Position numbers and translations under genes: made by a program | NCBI RefSeq assembly: GCF_002101735.1 | Contig: NZ_LQPE01000164.1 | Span: 1 to 64,000 of the forward strand | DNA: 64,000 nucleotides | From: Mycobacterium kyorinense | GTDB lineage: Bacteria; Actinomycetota; Actinomycetes; Mycobacteriales; Mycobacteriaceae | Reading direction: 5' to 3' | Notes under the pieces: model-generated | What the model was told of the DNA's origin: nothing | Seen by the model: the letters and a program-made list of their open reading frames with translations, nothing else | Databases searched by the model: none | Shown here: one piece after another, positions 25,767 through 34,106 of the stretch | Layout: each line of letters opens with the position of its first letter | How positions within the stretch are numbered: the first letter of the stretch is position 1

Positions 25767-27512
25767 TCAGCTGCGGACTTCGACGTCGTCGGCTTCGGTG
25801 ACGTCGCCGCCGGAGGGATGCGGGCCGCGGCCCACGTGTGCTTCGGCGCGCATGCGTTCCACCATGTGCGGGTAGTGCAACTCGAAAGCCGGCCGCTCCG
25901 AACGGATTCGGGGCAGCTCGGTGAAGTTGTGCCGCGGTGGCGGGCAGCTGGTGGCCCACTCCAGCGAGTTGCCGTAGCCCCACGGGTCGTCGACGGTGAC
26001 GACCTCGCCGTAGCGCCAGCTCTTGAAGACGTTCCAGACGAACGGAATCATCGACGCGCCAAGGATGAACGCCCCGATCGTGGAGACGATGTTGTACATC
26101 TGGAAGCCGTCGGTGGGCAGGTAGTCGGCGTAGCGGCGCGGCATACCGGCGTCGCCCAGCCAGTGCTGGATCAAAAACGTGGTGTGAAACCCGATGAACG
26201 TCAACCAGAAATGCAGCTTGCCCAGCCGCTCGTCGAGCAGCCGTCCGGTCATCTTCGGGAACCAGAAGTACACCCCGGCGAAGGTGGAGAACACGATGGT
26301 GCCGAACAGCACGTAGTGGAAATGTGCGACCACGAAATAGCTGTCGGTGACATGGAAGTCCAGCGGCGGGCTGGCCAGCAGCACACCGGTCAGACCACCG
26401 AGCAGGAAGGTCAGCGCAAAGCCGATCGAGAACAGCATCGGTGTCTCGAACGTCAACTGGCCCTTCCACATCGTGCCGATCCAGTTGAAGAACTTGATCC
26501 CGGTCGGCACCGCGATCAGATACGTCATGAAGCTGAAGAACGGCAGCAGAACAGCACCCGTCGCGAACATGTGGTGCGCCCACACCGCAACCGAGAGCAC
26601 CGCGATCGACATCGTCGCGTAGACCAGGGTGGTGTAGCCGAAGACCGGTTTGCGGGAGAACACCGGGAAGATCTCGGTGACGATGCCGAAGAACGGCAGC
26701 GCCACGATGTAGACCTCCGGGTGGCCGAAGAACCAGAACAGGTGCTGCCACAACAGAACTCCGCCGTTGGCCGAGTCGTAGACGTGCGCGCCCAGGTGCC
26801 GGTCGGCGGCCAGCCCGAACAACGCCGCGGTCAGCAGCGGGAAGGCCAGCAGCACCAGGATCGAGGTCACCAGGATGTTCCAGGTGAAGATCGGCATCCG
26901 GAACATCGTCATACCGGGCGCGCGCATGCAGACCACCGTGGTGATCATGTTGACCGCGCCCAAGATGGTGCCCAGACCGGCGACGATCAAGCCCATGATC
27001 CACAGGTCCGGCCCGGCGCCCGGGGAGTGAATGGCGTCGGTCAGCGGTGTGTAGGCGGTCCACCCGAAGTCCGCGGCGCCGCCCGGGGTGATGAACCCGG
27101 CCATCGCGATCAGCGAGCCGAACAAGAACAGCCAGTAGGAGAACGCATTCAGCCGCGGGAAGGCCACGTCAGGCGCGCCGATCTGCAGCGGCATCACCAG
27201 GTTGGCGAAGCCGAACACGATCGGGGTGGCATAGAACAGCAACATGATCGTGCCGTGCATGGTGAACAGCTGGTTGAACTGTTCGTTGGACAAGAACTGC
27301 AGCCCCGGCGAGGCCAGCTCGGTGCGCATCAGCAGCGCCAGCAGGCCGCCGATGAAGAAGAAGACGAAGCAGGTGACGACGTACATGATGCCGATCAGCT
27401 TGTGATCGGTCGTGGTCACCAGCTTGTAGATCAGGTTGCCCTTGGGGCCGGTGCGCGCCGGATAGGGGCGACTGGCCTCGAGTTCTCCCAGTGGGGGCGC
27501 TTCGGTTGTCAA
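25767..27512 (-). CDS. ctaD: Cytochrome c oxidase subunit I
   Basis: The catalytic subunit of the aa3 terminal oxidase: 12 membrane helices with haem a, haem a3 and CuB. FFGHPEVYIVALPFFGIVTE carries the CuB histidine and cross-linked tyrosine region; MHGTIMLLFYATP and the VAHFHYVLFGT helix carry further haem/Cu ligands. The best start is TTG 27512 (protein TTEAPPLGELEASRPYPART), because GGAGGAG lies 3 bp upstream and this gives the family N-terminus. An open frame extends to 27938 but has no other support. Product is 581 residues. Confidence 0.93.
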   Translation of the reverse strand: MTTEAPPLGELEASRPYPARTGPKGNLIYKLVTTTDHKLIGIMYVVTCFVFFFIGGLLALLMRTELASPGLQFLSNEQFNQLFTMHGTIMLLFYATPIVFGFANLVMPLQIGAPDVAFPRLNAFSYWLFLFGSLIAMAGFITPGGAADFGWTAYTPLTDAIHSPGAGPDLWIMGLIVAGLGTILGAVNMITTVVCMRAPGMTMFRMPIFTWNILVTSILVLLAFPLLTAALFGLAADRHLGAHVYDSANGGVLLWQHLFWFFGHPEVYIVALPFFGIVTEIFPVFSRKPVFGYTTLVYATMSIAVLSVAVWAHHMFATGAVLLPFFSFMTYLIAVPTGIKFFNWIGTMWKGQLTFETPMLFSIGFALTFLLGGLTGVLLASPPLDFHVTDSYFVVAHFHYVLFGTIVFSTFAGVYFWFPKMTGRLLDERLGKLHFWLTFIGFHTTFLIQHWLGDAGMPRRYADYLPTDGFQMYNIVSTIGAFILGASMIPFVWNVFKSWRYGEVVTVDDPWGYGNSLEWATSCPPPRHNFTELPRIRSERPAFELHYPHMVERMRAEAHVGRGPHPSGGDVTEADDVEVRS

Positions 27513-27648
27513 GAGCTCCTCCAAGACGTCGGGCAACCGGGAACTTCTGAGAATCCTAACCTTTGAGGGGCGCCGCGCAGGCCCGGGTCCTACAAACCGT
27601 CGTAATGAGCCCCGTAGTGCGCCCGGAGACGGTGTTACCGTCGGACGC

Positions 27649-28743
27649 GTGTTTTCCAGCCGCCTGCGACCCGCCGTCGTGCTGGCCGCCGCGGCCATCA
27701 CATTTACAGCCGTGGCCTGCACGTCCGGCTCGCCCGGCGGCAAGCCGGCGTCGCGGTCGGTGATCACCAGCACCACCCAGATCGCGGGCGCCGGGGTTGT
27801 GGGCAACCAGCGCCGGCCCGACGAGTCCTGCGCCCCGCAACCGGCCGCGCCGGCTCCGGGACCGCCAATGCGCCCGGTCCACAACGCGGCGGGCGTGCAA
27901 CCCGACGTGGTCGACGTGCACGCGGACCCGCAGCGCATCGTGGCGCTGTCCGGCGACGCGCTCGACGCCCTGTGCGCGCTGGGGCTGCAGTCCCGCGTCG
28001 TGGCCGCCGCGCTGCCCGACGGCTCGTCGGGCCAGCCGTCCTACCTGGGCACGATCGTGAACCGGCTGCCGGGGGTGGGCAGCCGCAGCGCGCCGGACCT
28101 GGCCGGCGTTGCGGGCGCCAAACCGGATCTGATCGTGGGCTCTGCGGGGTTGACGCCGCAGCTGTACCCGCGGCTGGCGGAGATCGCCCCGACCGTGTTC
28201 ACGGCGGCGCCGGGTGCCGCGTGGCAGGACAACCTGCGCGGTGTCGCGGCGGCCAGCGGGCGCGCCGGCGCCGCCGACGCGCTGATCGACGACTTCATCG
28301 CCAAGGCCCGCGAGGCCGGTGCCGCGCACGACGCCGCGCACTACCAGGCGTCGATCGTGCAGTTCACCGAGAAGACCGTGCGGGTGTACGGCTCAGAGAA
28401 CTTCCCCGCCACGGTGTTGGCCGCCGTCGGCGTCGACCGCCCGCCGTCGCAGCGCTTCACCGACAAGCCGTACATCGAGATCGGCGCCAGCGACGCCGAC
28501 CTGGCCCGCGGCCCGGATTTCTCGGCGGCCGACGCCGACATCGTCTACGTGTCGTTCGCGTCGCGAGCCGCCAAGGACCGCGCGCCCGCGCTGCTGGACA
28601 GCGATCCGTGGCGCAAGCTGTCCGCCTACCGCGACAACCGGGTGTTCATCGTCAACAACGAGATATGGCAGACCGGGCAGGGCCTGGTCGCCGCCCGCGG
28701 CATCGTCGACGACCTGCGCTGGATCAACGCCCCGATCAACTGA
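27649..28743 (+). CDS. fecB: Periplasmic iron-siderophore binding lipoprotein
   Basis: A 364-residue solute-binding lipoprotein with a signal peptide and lipobox AVAC (Cys24), followed by an ABC-type periplasmic binding fold (PQRIVALSGDALDALCALGL, GAKPDLIVGSAGL, DADIVYVSFASR). It corresponds to Rv3044 fecB, implicated in iron uptake. It starts at GTG 27649. TACCGT at 27636-27641 lies 7 bp before the GTG, so the transcript is probably leaderless. It is divergent from ctaD. Confidence 0.88.
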   Translation: MFSSRLRPAVVLAAAAITFTAVACTSGSPGGKPASRSVITSTTQIAGAGVVGNQRRPDESCAPQPAAPAPGPPMRPVHNAAGVQPDVVDVHADPQRIVALSGDALDALCALGLQSRVVAAALPDGSSGQPSYLGTIVNRLPGVGSRSAPDLAGVAGAKPDLIVGSAGLTPQLYPRLAEIAPTVFTAAPGAAWQDNLRGVAAASGRAGAADALIDDFIAKAREAGAAHDAAHYQASIVQFTEKTVRVYGSENFPATVLAAVGVDRPPSQRFTDKPYIEIGASDADLARGPDFSAADADIVYVSFASRAAKDRAPALLDSDPWRKLSAYRDNRVFIVNNEIWQTGQGLVAARGIVDDLRWINAPIN

Positions 28744-28803
28744 GCGCGGCGCTTGTGACGTTGCCCTCAACGGGAAGAAATACATAGTTTGCCTAGGCTA
28801 TTA

Positions 28804-28821
28804 TTTGGGGCATCCCCCAAA
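28804..28821. promoter_or_regulatory. Hairpin upstream of adhC
   Basis: TTTGGGG-CATC-CCCCAAA is a perfect 7-bp stem with a 4-base loop, 61 bp after fecB and 40 bp before adhC. It may attenuate or end the fecB transcript, or sit in the adhC leader. No U-tract follows on the plus strand. Confidence 0.35.
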
Positions 28822-28861
28822 ATCCGATTACTCAGACACGCGCAGGTACGAGGTTTTTCCG

Positions 28862-29905
28862 ATGAGCACTGTTTCCGCGTATGCCGCCACCTCGGCGACC
28901 GCACCACTGACCAAGACCACGATCGACCGCCGCGATCCCGGCCCGCACGACGTGGCCATCGACATCAAGTTCGCCGGCATCTGCCACTCCGACATCCACA
29001 CCGTCAGGGCCGAGTGGGGCCAGCCCAACTACCCGGTGGTTCCCGGCCACGAGATCGCCGGCGTGGTAGCGGCCGTGGGTTCCGAGGTGACCAAGTACAA
29101 GGTGGGCGACCACGTGGGCGTCGGCTGTTTTGTCGACTCGTGCCGCGAATGCCCCAACTGTCTGGCCGGCCTGCAGCAGTACTGCACCGGCGGCGGCATG
29201 ATCGGCACCTATAACGCGGTCGGCCGCGACGGCCAGCCGACCTACGGTGGCTACAGCCAGGCGATCGTCGTCGACGAGAACTACGTGCTGCGTATCCCCG
29301 ATTCGCTGCCGCTGGACGCCGCCGCGCCGCTGCTGTGCGCGGGCATCACGCTGTATTCGCCGCTGCGGCACTGGAATGCCGGGCCCGGCAAGCGGGTCGC
29401 GGTGATCGGGCTGGGCGGCCTGGGCCACATGGGCGTCAAGCTGGGCAAGGCGATGGGCGCCGAGATCGCGGTGCTGTCGCAGTCGCTGAAGAAGATGGAG
29501 GACGGCCTGCGGCTGGGCGCAAGCGAGTACTACGCCACCGCCGACCCGGACACCTTCAAGAAGCTGCGCACCAGCTTCGACCTGATCCTCAACACGGTGT
29601 CGGCCAACCTGAATCTCGGCAACTACCTGAACCTGCTCAAGGTGGACGGCACGCTGGTGGAGCTCGGCATGCCCGAACACGACATGGCGGTGCCGCCGTT
29701 CCCGCTGGCCGGCATGCGGCGCAGCCTGTCCGGGTCGATGATCGGCGGCATCCCCGAAACCCAGGAGATGCTGAACTTCTGCGCCGAGCACGGCGTCACA
29801 CCCGAAATCGAGGTCATCGAGGCCGACTACGTCAACGAGGCCTACGAGCGGGTGCTGGCCAGCGACGTGCGCTACCGCTTCGTGATCGACGCCTCAACTT
29901 TGTGA
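28862..29905 (+). CDS. adhC: Zinc-dependent alcohol dehydrogenase
   Basis: A 347-residue NADP-type cinnamyl-alcohol-dehydrogenase-like enzyme. Catalytic zinc ligands lie in GICHSDIHTV and PGHEIAGVV. The structural zinc site is CRECPNCLAGLQQYC. Cofactor motif GLGGLGHMGVK. It would interconvert alcohols and aldehydes. The start is ATG 28862, with the upstream region carrying a hairpin at 28804-28821. It matches Rv3045 by neighbourhood, and its 3' end overlaps the convergent DUF3349 gene by 12 bp. Confidence 0.92.
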   Translation: MSTVSAYAATSATAPLTKTTIDRRDPGPHDVAIDIKFAGICHSDIHTVRAEWGQPNYPVVPGHEIAGVVAAVGSEVTKYKVGDHVGVGCFVDSCRECPNCLAGLQQYCTGGGMIGTYNAVGRDGQPTYGGYSQAIVVDENYVLRIPDSLPLDAAAPLLCAGITLYSPLRHWNAGPGKRVAVIGLGGLGHMGVKLGKAMGAEIAVLSQSLKKMEDGLRLGASEYYATADPDTFKKLRTSFDLILNTVSANLNLGNYLNLLKVDGTLVELGMPEHDMAVPPFPLAGMRRSLSGSMIGGIPETQEMLNFCAEHGVTPEIEVIEADYVNEAYERVLASDVRYRFVIDASTL

Positions 29906-30235
29906 GGCGTCGGCCTCCTCGGCGCTGACCCCGGCCAGCGGCCATCCGGCGGCGGCCAGCGTGGCGGCTACCCGCCTGATGTTTTCCGGGCCGGCGTCGT
30001 AATGGGTCATGTCGGAGATGAACTCGGCGATCTCGTCGTGGTCAATCTCGCTGTCCGCCAAGCCGTTTGACTTGCTGGCGGTAATGTTGTGCACCACCTC
30101 TGCCAGCTGCTCTTCGGTCAGCGGCGTGCTGCGTAGCAACGCCAGAAGCGGTACCCGGTCGGGCCCGGGAACGCCGTCGGGATAGCCGGCCTGTAGCCAG
30201 CGCAGAACCGAACTCAGGAATGAAGGGGTGGCCAC
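29894..30235 (-). CDS. DUF3349 family protein (Rv3046c-like)
   Basis: A 113-residue soluble acidic protein, all-helical by appearance. FLSSVLRWLQAGYPDGVPGPDRVPLLALL opens the DUF3349 pattern in two parts, and LTEEQLAEVVHNI and EIDHDEIAEFISDMTH follow. No catalytic motif is evident and function is unknown. It is convergent with adhC. Confidence 0.8.
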   Translation of the reverse strand: MATPSFLSSVLRWLQAGYPDGVPGPDRVPLLALLRSTPLTEEQLAEVVHNITASKSNGLADSEIDHDEIAEFISDMTHYDAGPENIRRVAATLAAAGWPLAGVSAEEADASQS

Positions 30236-30348
30236 GACGTCCAGTCTTGTGCCGGCCGGTCGTTACCGCCACTCGACGCCGCACAACTCACAGAACTCAT
30301 AAGCCGCTCACAGGCATACGCTTAACTACGCCAAGGTGGGAGGCCGCG

Positions 30349-30623
30349 ATGATGAGGTTCGTTCTGGCCGGCGCCGCGGTTGCGGCTGCGATGGTCGCGA
30401 CGCCGGGAGTCAGCTCGGCGCAGTGCGACCCCAACATGTCGCACATCGTGGCAACCAACGAGTGCAAACGCCACCGCCGCCGCCATCCTGGTACACACCA
30501 CCGCCACCGTATGCGCCGATGTATGCCCCGCCTGACGTGCCGCCGCCCCCCGAAACGCCGCCGCATCGCCATGGCCGGTCCACCCGGTCTGGGACGGGGG
30601 TCGACAGCAGTGGGTCTGGATAG
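30349..30623 (+). pseudogene. Frameshifted gene for a small secreted proline-rich protein
   Basis: The frame from ATG 30349 gives a clear signal peptide (MMRFVLAGAAVAAAMVATPG, cleavage after SSA) and QCDPNMSHIVATNECK, then turns into an Arg/His-rich run to 30663. Around 30470, in a CCG-rich tract, the neighbouring frame takes over with the typical mycobacterial tail PPPPPSWYTPPPPYAPMYAP and ends at TAG 30623. A missing base at about 30465-30475 explains both. The ribosome site GGGAGG is at about 30338-30343. It could be a real mutation, a sequencing error in a GC repeat, or programmed slippage. Coordinates span the restored reading. Confidence 0.65.
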
Positions 30624-30634
30624 GGATCTGAGCT

Positions 30635-31609
30635 TTAGAAGTCCCAGTCCTCGTCCTCGGTGACAACGGCCTTGCCGATCACGTACGACGATCCCGATCC
30701 GGAGAAAAAGTCGTGGTTCTCGTCGGCGTTGGGTGACAGCGCCGAGAGGATCGCCGGGTTGACGTCGGTCTCGTCGCGCGGGAACAAAGCCTCATACCCG
30801 AGGTTCATCAGTGCCTTGTTGGCGTTGTAGCGCAAGAACTTCTTGACGTCCTCGGTCAGCCCGACCTCGTCGTAGAGGTCCTGGGTGTACTCCACCTCGT
30901 TGTCGTAGAGCTCGAAGAGCAACTCGTAGGTGTAGTCCTTCAATTCGGCTTGCTTGGCAGCGTCTTCCAGCGCCAGTCCGCGCTGGAACTTGTAGCCGAT
31001 GTAGTAGCCGTGCACCGCCTCGTCGCGGATGATCAGCCGGATCATGTCGGCGGTGTTGGTCAGCTTGGCCCGGCTCGACCAGTACATGGGCAGGTAGAAC
31101 CCGGAGTAGAACAGGAAGCTCTCCAGCAGCGTGGAGGCCACCTTGCGCTTGAGCGGCTCGTCGCCGCGGTAGTACTGCATCACGATCTCGGCTTTGCGCT
31201 GCAGGTTGGGGTTTTCCTCCGACCAGCGGAAGGCGTCGTCGATCTCGGCGGTCGAGCACAGCGTGGAGAAGATGTTGGAGTAGCTGCGCGCGTGCACGGA
31301 CTCCATAAACGCGATGTTGGTGTAGACGGCTTCCTCGTGCGGGGTCAGCGCGTCGGGGATCAGGCTGACGGCGCCGACCGTGCCCTGGATGGTGTCCAGC
31401 AGCGTCAGCCCGGTGAAAACCCGCATGGTCAGCTGCTTTTCGTGATCGGTCAGCGTGCCCCAGGACGGGATGTCGTTGGACACCGGCACCTTCTCGGGCA
31501 GCCAGAAGTTACCGGTGAGCCGGTCCCAGACCTCGGCGTCCTTCTCGTCTTGCAGACGGTTCCAGTTGATCGCCGAAACGCGGTCGATCAGCTTCAGTTT
31601 TTCGGTCAC
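30635..31609 (-). CDS. nrdF2: Ribonucleotide reductase class Ib, beta (radical) subunit
   Basis: Holds the metal-tyrosyl radical that starts ribonucleotide reduction. The ligand set is complete: Asp72, Glu103, His106, Glu163, Glu197 and His200, with radical Tyr110 in ESVHARSYS. Numbering coincides with that reported for M. tuberculosis R2F-2. The C-terminus ends in the acidic EDEDWDF tail used to dock on NrdE. The start is GTG 31609. Two NrdR-like boxes lie upstream at 31660-31705. Confidence 0.95.
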   Translation of the reverse strand: MTEKLKLIDRVSAINWNRLQDEKDAEVWDRLTGNFWLPEKVPVSNDIPSWGTLTDHEKQLTMRVFTGLTLLDTIQGTVGAVSLIPDALTPHEEAVYTNIAFMESVHARSYSNIFSTLCSTAEIDDAFRWSEENPNLQRKAEIVMQYYRGDEPLKRKVASTLLESFLFYSGFYLPMYWSSRAKLTNTADMIRLIIRDEAVHGYYIGYKFQRGLALEDAAKQAELKDYTYELLFELYDNEVEYTQDLYDEVGLTEDVKKFLRYNANKALMNLGYEALFPRDETDVNPAILSALSPNADENHDFFSGSGSSYVIGKAVVTEDEDWDF

Positions 31610-31659
31610 CAGAACCCCACTTCACCAGGACGTATGGTCGGCTGTATTGAGACTTCAAA

Positions 31660-31705
31660 CACTACCCCTGGGGTCCGACAACCGGCCGCAACACAACACC
31701 TAGTG
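31660..31705. promoter_or_regulatory. Paired NrdR-like boxes upstream of nrdF2
   Basis: ACACTACCCCTGGGG (31660-31674) and ACACAACACCTAGTG (31691-31705) start 31 bp apart, the three-turn spacing usual for the ATP/dATP-sensing repressor NrdR. The second box matches the nrdH-upstream box at 40770 in 14 of 15 positions. Confidence 0.6.
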
Positions 31706-31789
31706 CCTGGGCGTGTCTCTTCGAGGCGCATCGAAACTGCGGCCAGTGCGGGGAAATGGCCGAATCCACGCCCTCACCGCAGGACTCCG

Positions 31790-33301
31790 CTATGCGCCCA
31801 CCCCGAAGAACTGGTACTCGGCGGGGCGCAGCGAGCGGGTGCCCATCCAGTACTGCCAGGTGTAGCCGCCCCACAGCACCCGGTTGTTGCCGTGCTCGTC
31901 GAGGTACCAGCTGCTGCACCCGCCGGAGTTCCACACCGAGCGCCCGAGCTTGCGCTGCAGCTCCTCGTTGAACCGGTCCTGCGCCGCGCGGGTGGGGGCC
32001 AGCGCCTGCGCGCCGAGCCGGTCGCACGCGGCGATCGCCTCGGCGACGTAGCGGATCTGGGATTCGATCATGAACACCACCGAGTTGTGCCCCAGCCCGG
32101 TGTTGGGCCCCAGCAGGAAGAACAGGTTGGGCACGTCGGCGACGGTGATTCCGCGGTGTGCGCCAAGGCCTTCGCGGTTCCAGCGGTCGACCAGGTCCTC
32201 GCCGTGCATGCCCTTGATCTGAACGTAGGTGTAGGAGTCGGTGACATGGAAGCCGGTGGCGAACACGATCACGTCCGCGCGACGCTCCGTGCCGTCGGCA
32301 GTGACGATGCCGTCGGGCGTGATGCGGGTGATGTGGTCAGTGACCAGCTCGGTCTTCGGGTCGGCGACTGCCCGATAGTAGGTGGAGGAGTTCAGGATTC
32401 GCTTGCAGCCGATCCGGTAGTTCGGGGTTAGCTTGCGGCGCAGTTCGCGGTCCTTGACCGCGCGGCGGATGTTCCACTTGCCCAGCGCCTCACCGACTTT
32501 GAGAAGGTTGGGCCGCTTTGTCATGCCAACCGCCACCGCCTCGTGGCCCCAATAGAGCGCGGTGCGCAGCGCCAGCCGTAAACCGGGGATGCTCGCCAGG
32601 GCGCGACGCAACCCGGCGGGCAATTCCTCGTTGGTGCGGGGGATCACCCACGGCGGAGTGCGTTGGTAGAGCTGCAGTTCGGCGACCTGGCCGACGATCT
32701 CGGGCACGATCTGGATGGCGCTGGCCCCCGTGCCGATTATCGCCACCCGCTTGCCGGTCAGATCGACGTCGTGGTCCCACTGCGCGGAATGGAAAGCGGC
32801 GCCACGGAATTCGTCGCGGCCCTCGATGTCGGGGACCGACGGGATGTGCAGCGCGCCGGCGCCGGAGATCAGGAACTGGGCGACGTACTCCCGGCCGTCG
32901 TCGGTGAACACATGCCAACGGTGCTCCTCGTCGTCCCAATGTCCGCGCTCGACAAGCGAATTGAACTCGATGTAGCGACGCAGCCCGTATTTGTCGGTGA
33001 CGCCCTTGAGGTAGTCCCAAATCTCGGGCTGGTAGGAGAACAGGTGTTTCCAGTCCGGCTTGGGCTCGAAGGAGAACGAGTACAGGTGCGACGGGATGTC
33101 ACATGCGCAGCCCGGGTAGCTGTTATCCCGCCAGGTGCCGCCGATGTCGTCGGCCTTCTCCAGGATCACGAAGTCCACGCCCTGGCGCTGCAGGGCGATC
33201 GCCATGCCCAGGCCGGAGAACCCGGTCCCGATGATCACCGCGCGGGTGTGCACCGGCGGTTTGTGTGCTGCCTCCTGCGGCGCCGACTCAGTAATGGTCA
33301 C
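31790..33301 (-). CDS. Baeyer-Villiger-type flavin monooxygenase (Rv3049c-like)
   Basis: A 503-residue FAD/NADPH monooxygenase. GTGFSG (residues 25-30) binds FAD. GGTWRDNSYPGCACD and the fingerprint FRGAAFHSAQWD (FxGxxxHxxxW[P/D]) mark Baeyer-Villiger enzymes. GTGASAIQIVPE is the NADPH Rossmann site. It would insert oxygen next to a ketone in an unknown, probably hydrophobic, substrate. A TetR gene lies 37 bp upstream on the same strand. Confidence 0.88.
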   Translation of the reverse strand: MTITESAPQEAAHKPPVHTRAVIIGTGFSGLGMAIALQRQGVDFVILEKADDIGGTWRDNSYPGCACDIPSHLYSFSFEPKPDWKHLFSYQPEIWDYLKGVTDKYGLRRYIEFNSLVERGHWDDEEHRWHVFTDDGREYVAQFLISGAGALHIPSVPDIEGRDEFRGAAFHSAQWDHDVDLTGKRVAIIGTGASAIQIVPEIVGQVAELQLYQRTPPWVIPRTNEELPAGLRRALASIPGLRLALRTALYWGHEAVAVGMTKRPNLLKVGEALGKWNIRRAVKDRELRRKLTPNYRIGCKRILNSSTYYRAVADPKTELVTDHITRITPDGIVTADGTERRADVIVFATGFHVTDSYTYVQIKGMHGEDLVDRWNREGLGAHRGITVADVPNLFFLLGPNTGLGHNSVVFMIESQIRYVAEAIAACDRLGAQALAPTRAAQDRFNEELQRKLGRSVWNSGGCSSWYLDEHGNNRVLWGGYTWQYWMGTRSLRPAEYQFFGVGA

Positions 33302-33338
33302 CCGGCGATCCTACCTGGGAACGCTGGTACCGGGTACT

Positions 33339-34004
33339 TCAGCGCCCCTCGGTCAACAACGCGATCGACCGGCGCAGCTCTTGCTCGGGCGGGGCGGGCG
33401 GCAGCGGCGCCTCGGGGCGGGCGCCGAACGCGTCGACCATCAGCGCCGCGAACCGGCGCCACGCGTCCGGCGCCGTGGTGGCGGTTGTCTTGAGCACGCC
33501 GGCGTTGGCCATCAGCATGACGACGACGTCGCCGGCCGCCGCGTCGGGCCGCAGCTTTCCCTCGGCCTGCGCCCGGCGGATGAGCTCGCGGAGCTTGTCC
33601 ACGGTCTCGTTGGTGCGCTGCTCGACGGCGCTGGTGGCCGGAAACGCCGTGGTCAACAGGTCGCGCAGACCGGCATCGCCGGCCTGCATCTCGCAGAGCT
33701 CGAAGACCAGCGTGCGGAAGCCGTCCCAGGCGCTCGGATTGGCCAGCGCGCGATCCACCGCCTCGGTGTAGCGGGAGATGTTGCGCTCGAACGCGGCGGC
33801 CGCCAGGTCAGGGCGGGTCGGGAAGCGCCGATACAGGGTGGCCACCCCTACCCCGGCCCGGCCGGCGATCTCCTCCAGCGGCACCGAGAGCCCGCGCTCG
33901 GCGAACAACTCGGCGGCGGCGGCCAGGATCCGGTCGCGGTTGAGTTTGGCGTCGGCGCGAAGTGGCCTGGCTCCCTTTTCGCGCGGCGCTGCGCCTGAAA
34001 TCAC
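33339..34004 (-). CDS. TetR family regulator (Rv3050c-like)
   Basis: A 221-residue regulator. The helix-turn-helix is RILAAAAELFAERGLSVPL through AGRAGVGVATLYRRFPTRPD, about residues 28-70; the rest is a variable ligand domain. It is divergent from the MFS transporter across 102 bp that contain a CCGCTTA/TAAGCGG inverted repeat, so it probably controls that exporter and perhaps the monooxygenase behind it. Confidence 0.82.
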   Translation of the reverse strand: MISGAAPREKGARPLRADAKLNRDRILAAAAELFAERGLSVPLEEIAGRAGVGVATLYRRFPTRPDLAAAAFERNISRYTEAVDRALANPSAWDGFRTLVFELCEMQAGDAGLRDLLTTAFPATSAVEQRTNETVDKLRELIRRAQAEGKLRPDAAAGDVVVMLMANAGVLKTTATTAPDAWRRFAALMVDAFGARPEAPLPPAPPEQELRRSIALLTEGR

Positions 34005-34039
34005 AGGTCGACGATACCCGCCGAACTGGAGGAAGACAT

Positions 34040-34072
34040 CCGCTTATGCGTATCTTCGAGAACCGTAAGCGG
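34040..34072. promoter_or_regulatory. Candidate TetR operator for the MFS exporter
   Basis: CCGCTTA (34040-34046) and TAAGCGG (34066-34072) form a 7-bp inverted repeat with a 19-bp gap, centred in the divergent tetR-MFS region. Each arm is itself part of a short palindrome (CGC-TTAT-GCG and CCG-TAAG-CGG). Confidence 0.45.
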
Positions 34073-34106
34073 TAACTACCCTCCACATACGAAACGGAGC
34101 ACACAC

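Noticed and set aside
23651..27566. Very long plus-strand frames opposite the ABC ATPase, serB2 and ctaD
   Set aside because: Antisense shadows of well-identified genes.
28780..28806. IdeR-box-like AT-rich stretch with GCCTAGGC between fecB and adhC
   Set aside because: Only weak resemblance to the IdeR consensus, and it is downstream of fecB rather than in its promoter.
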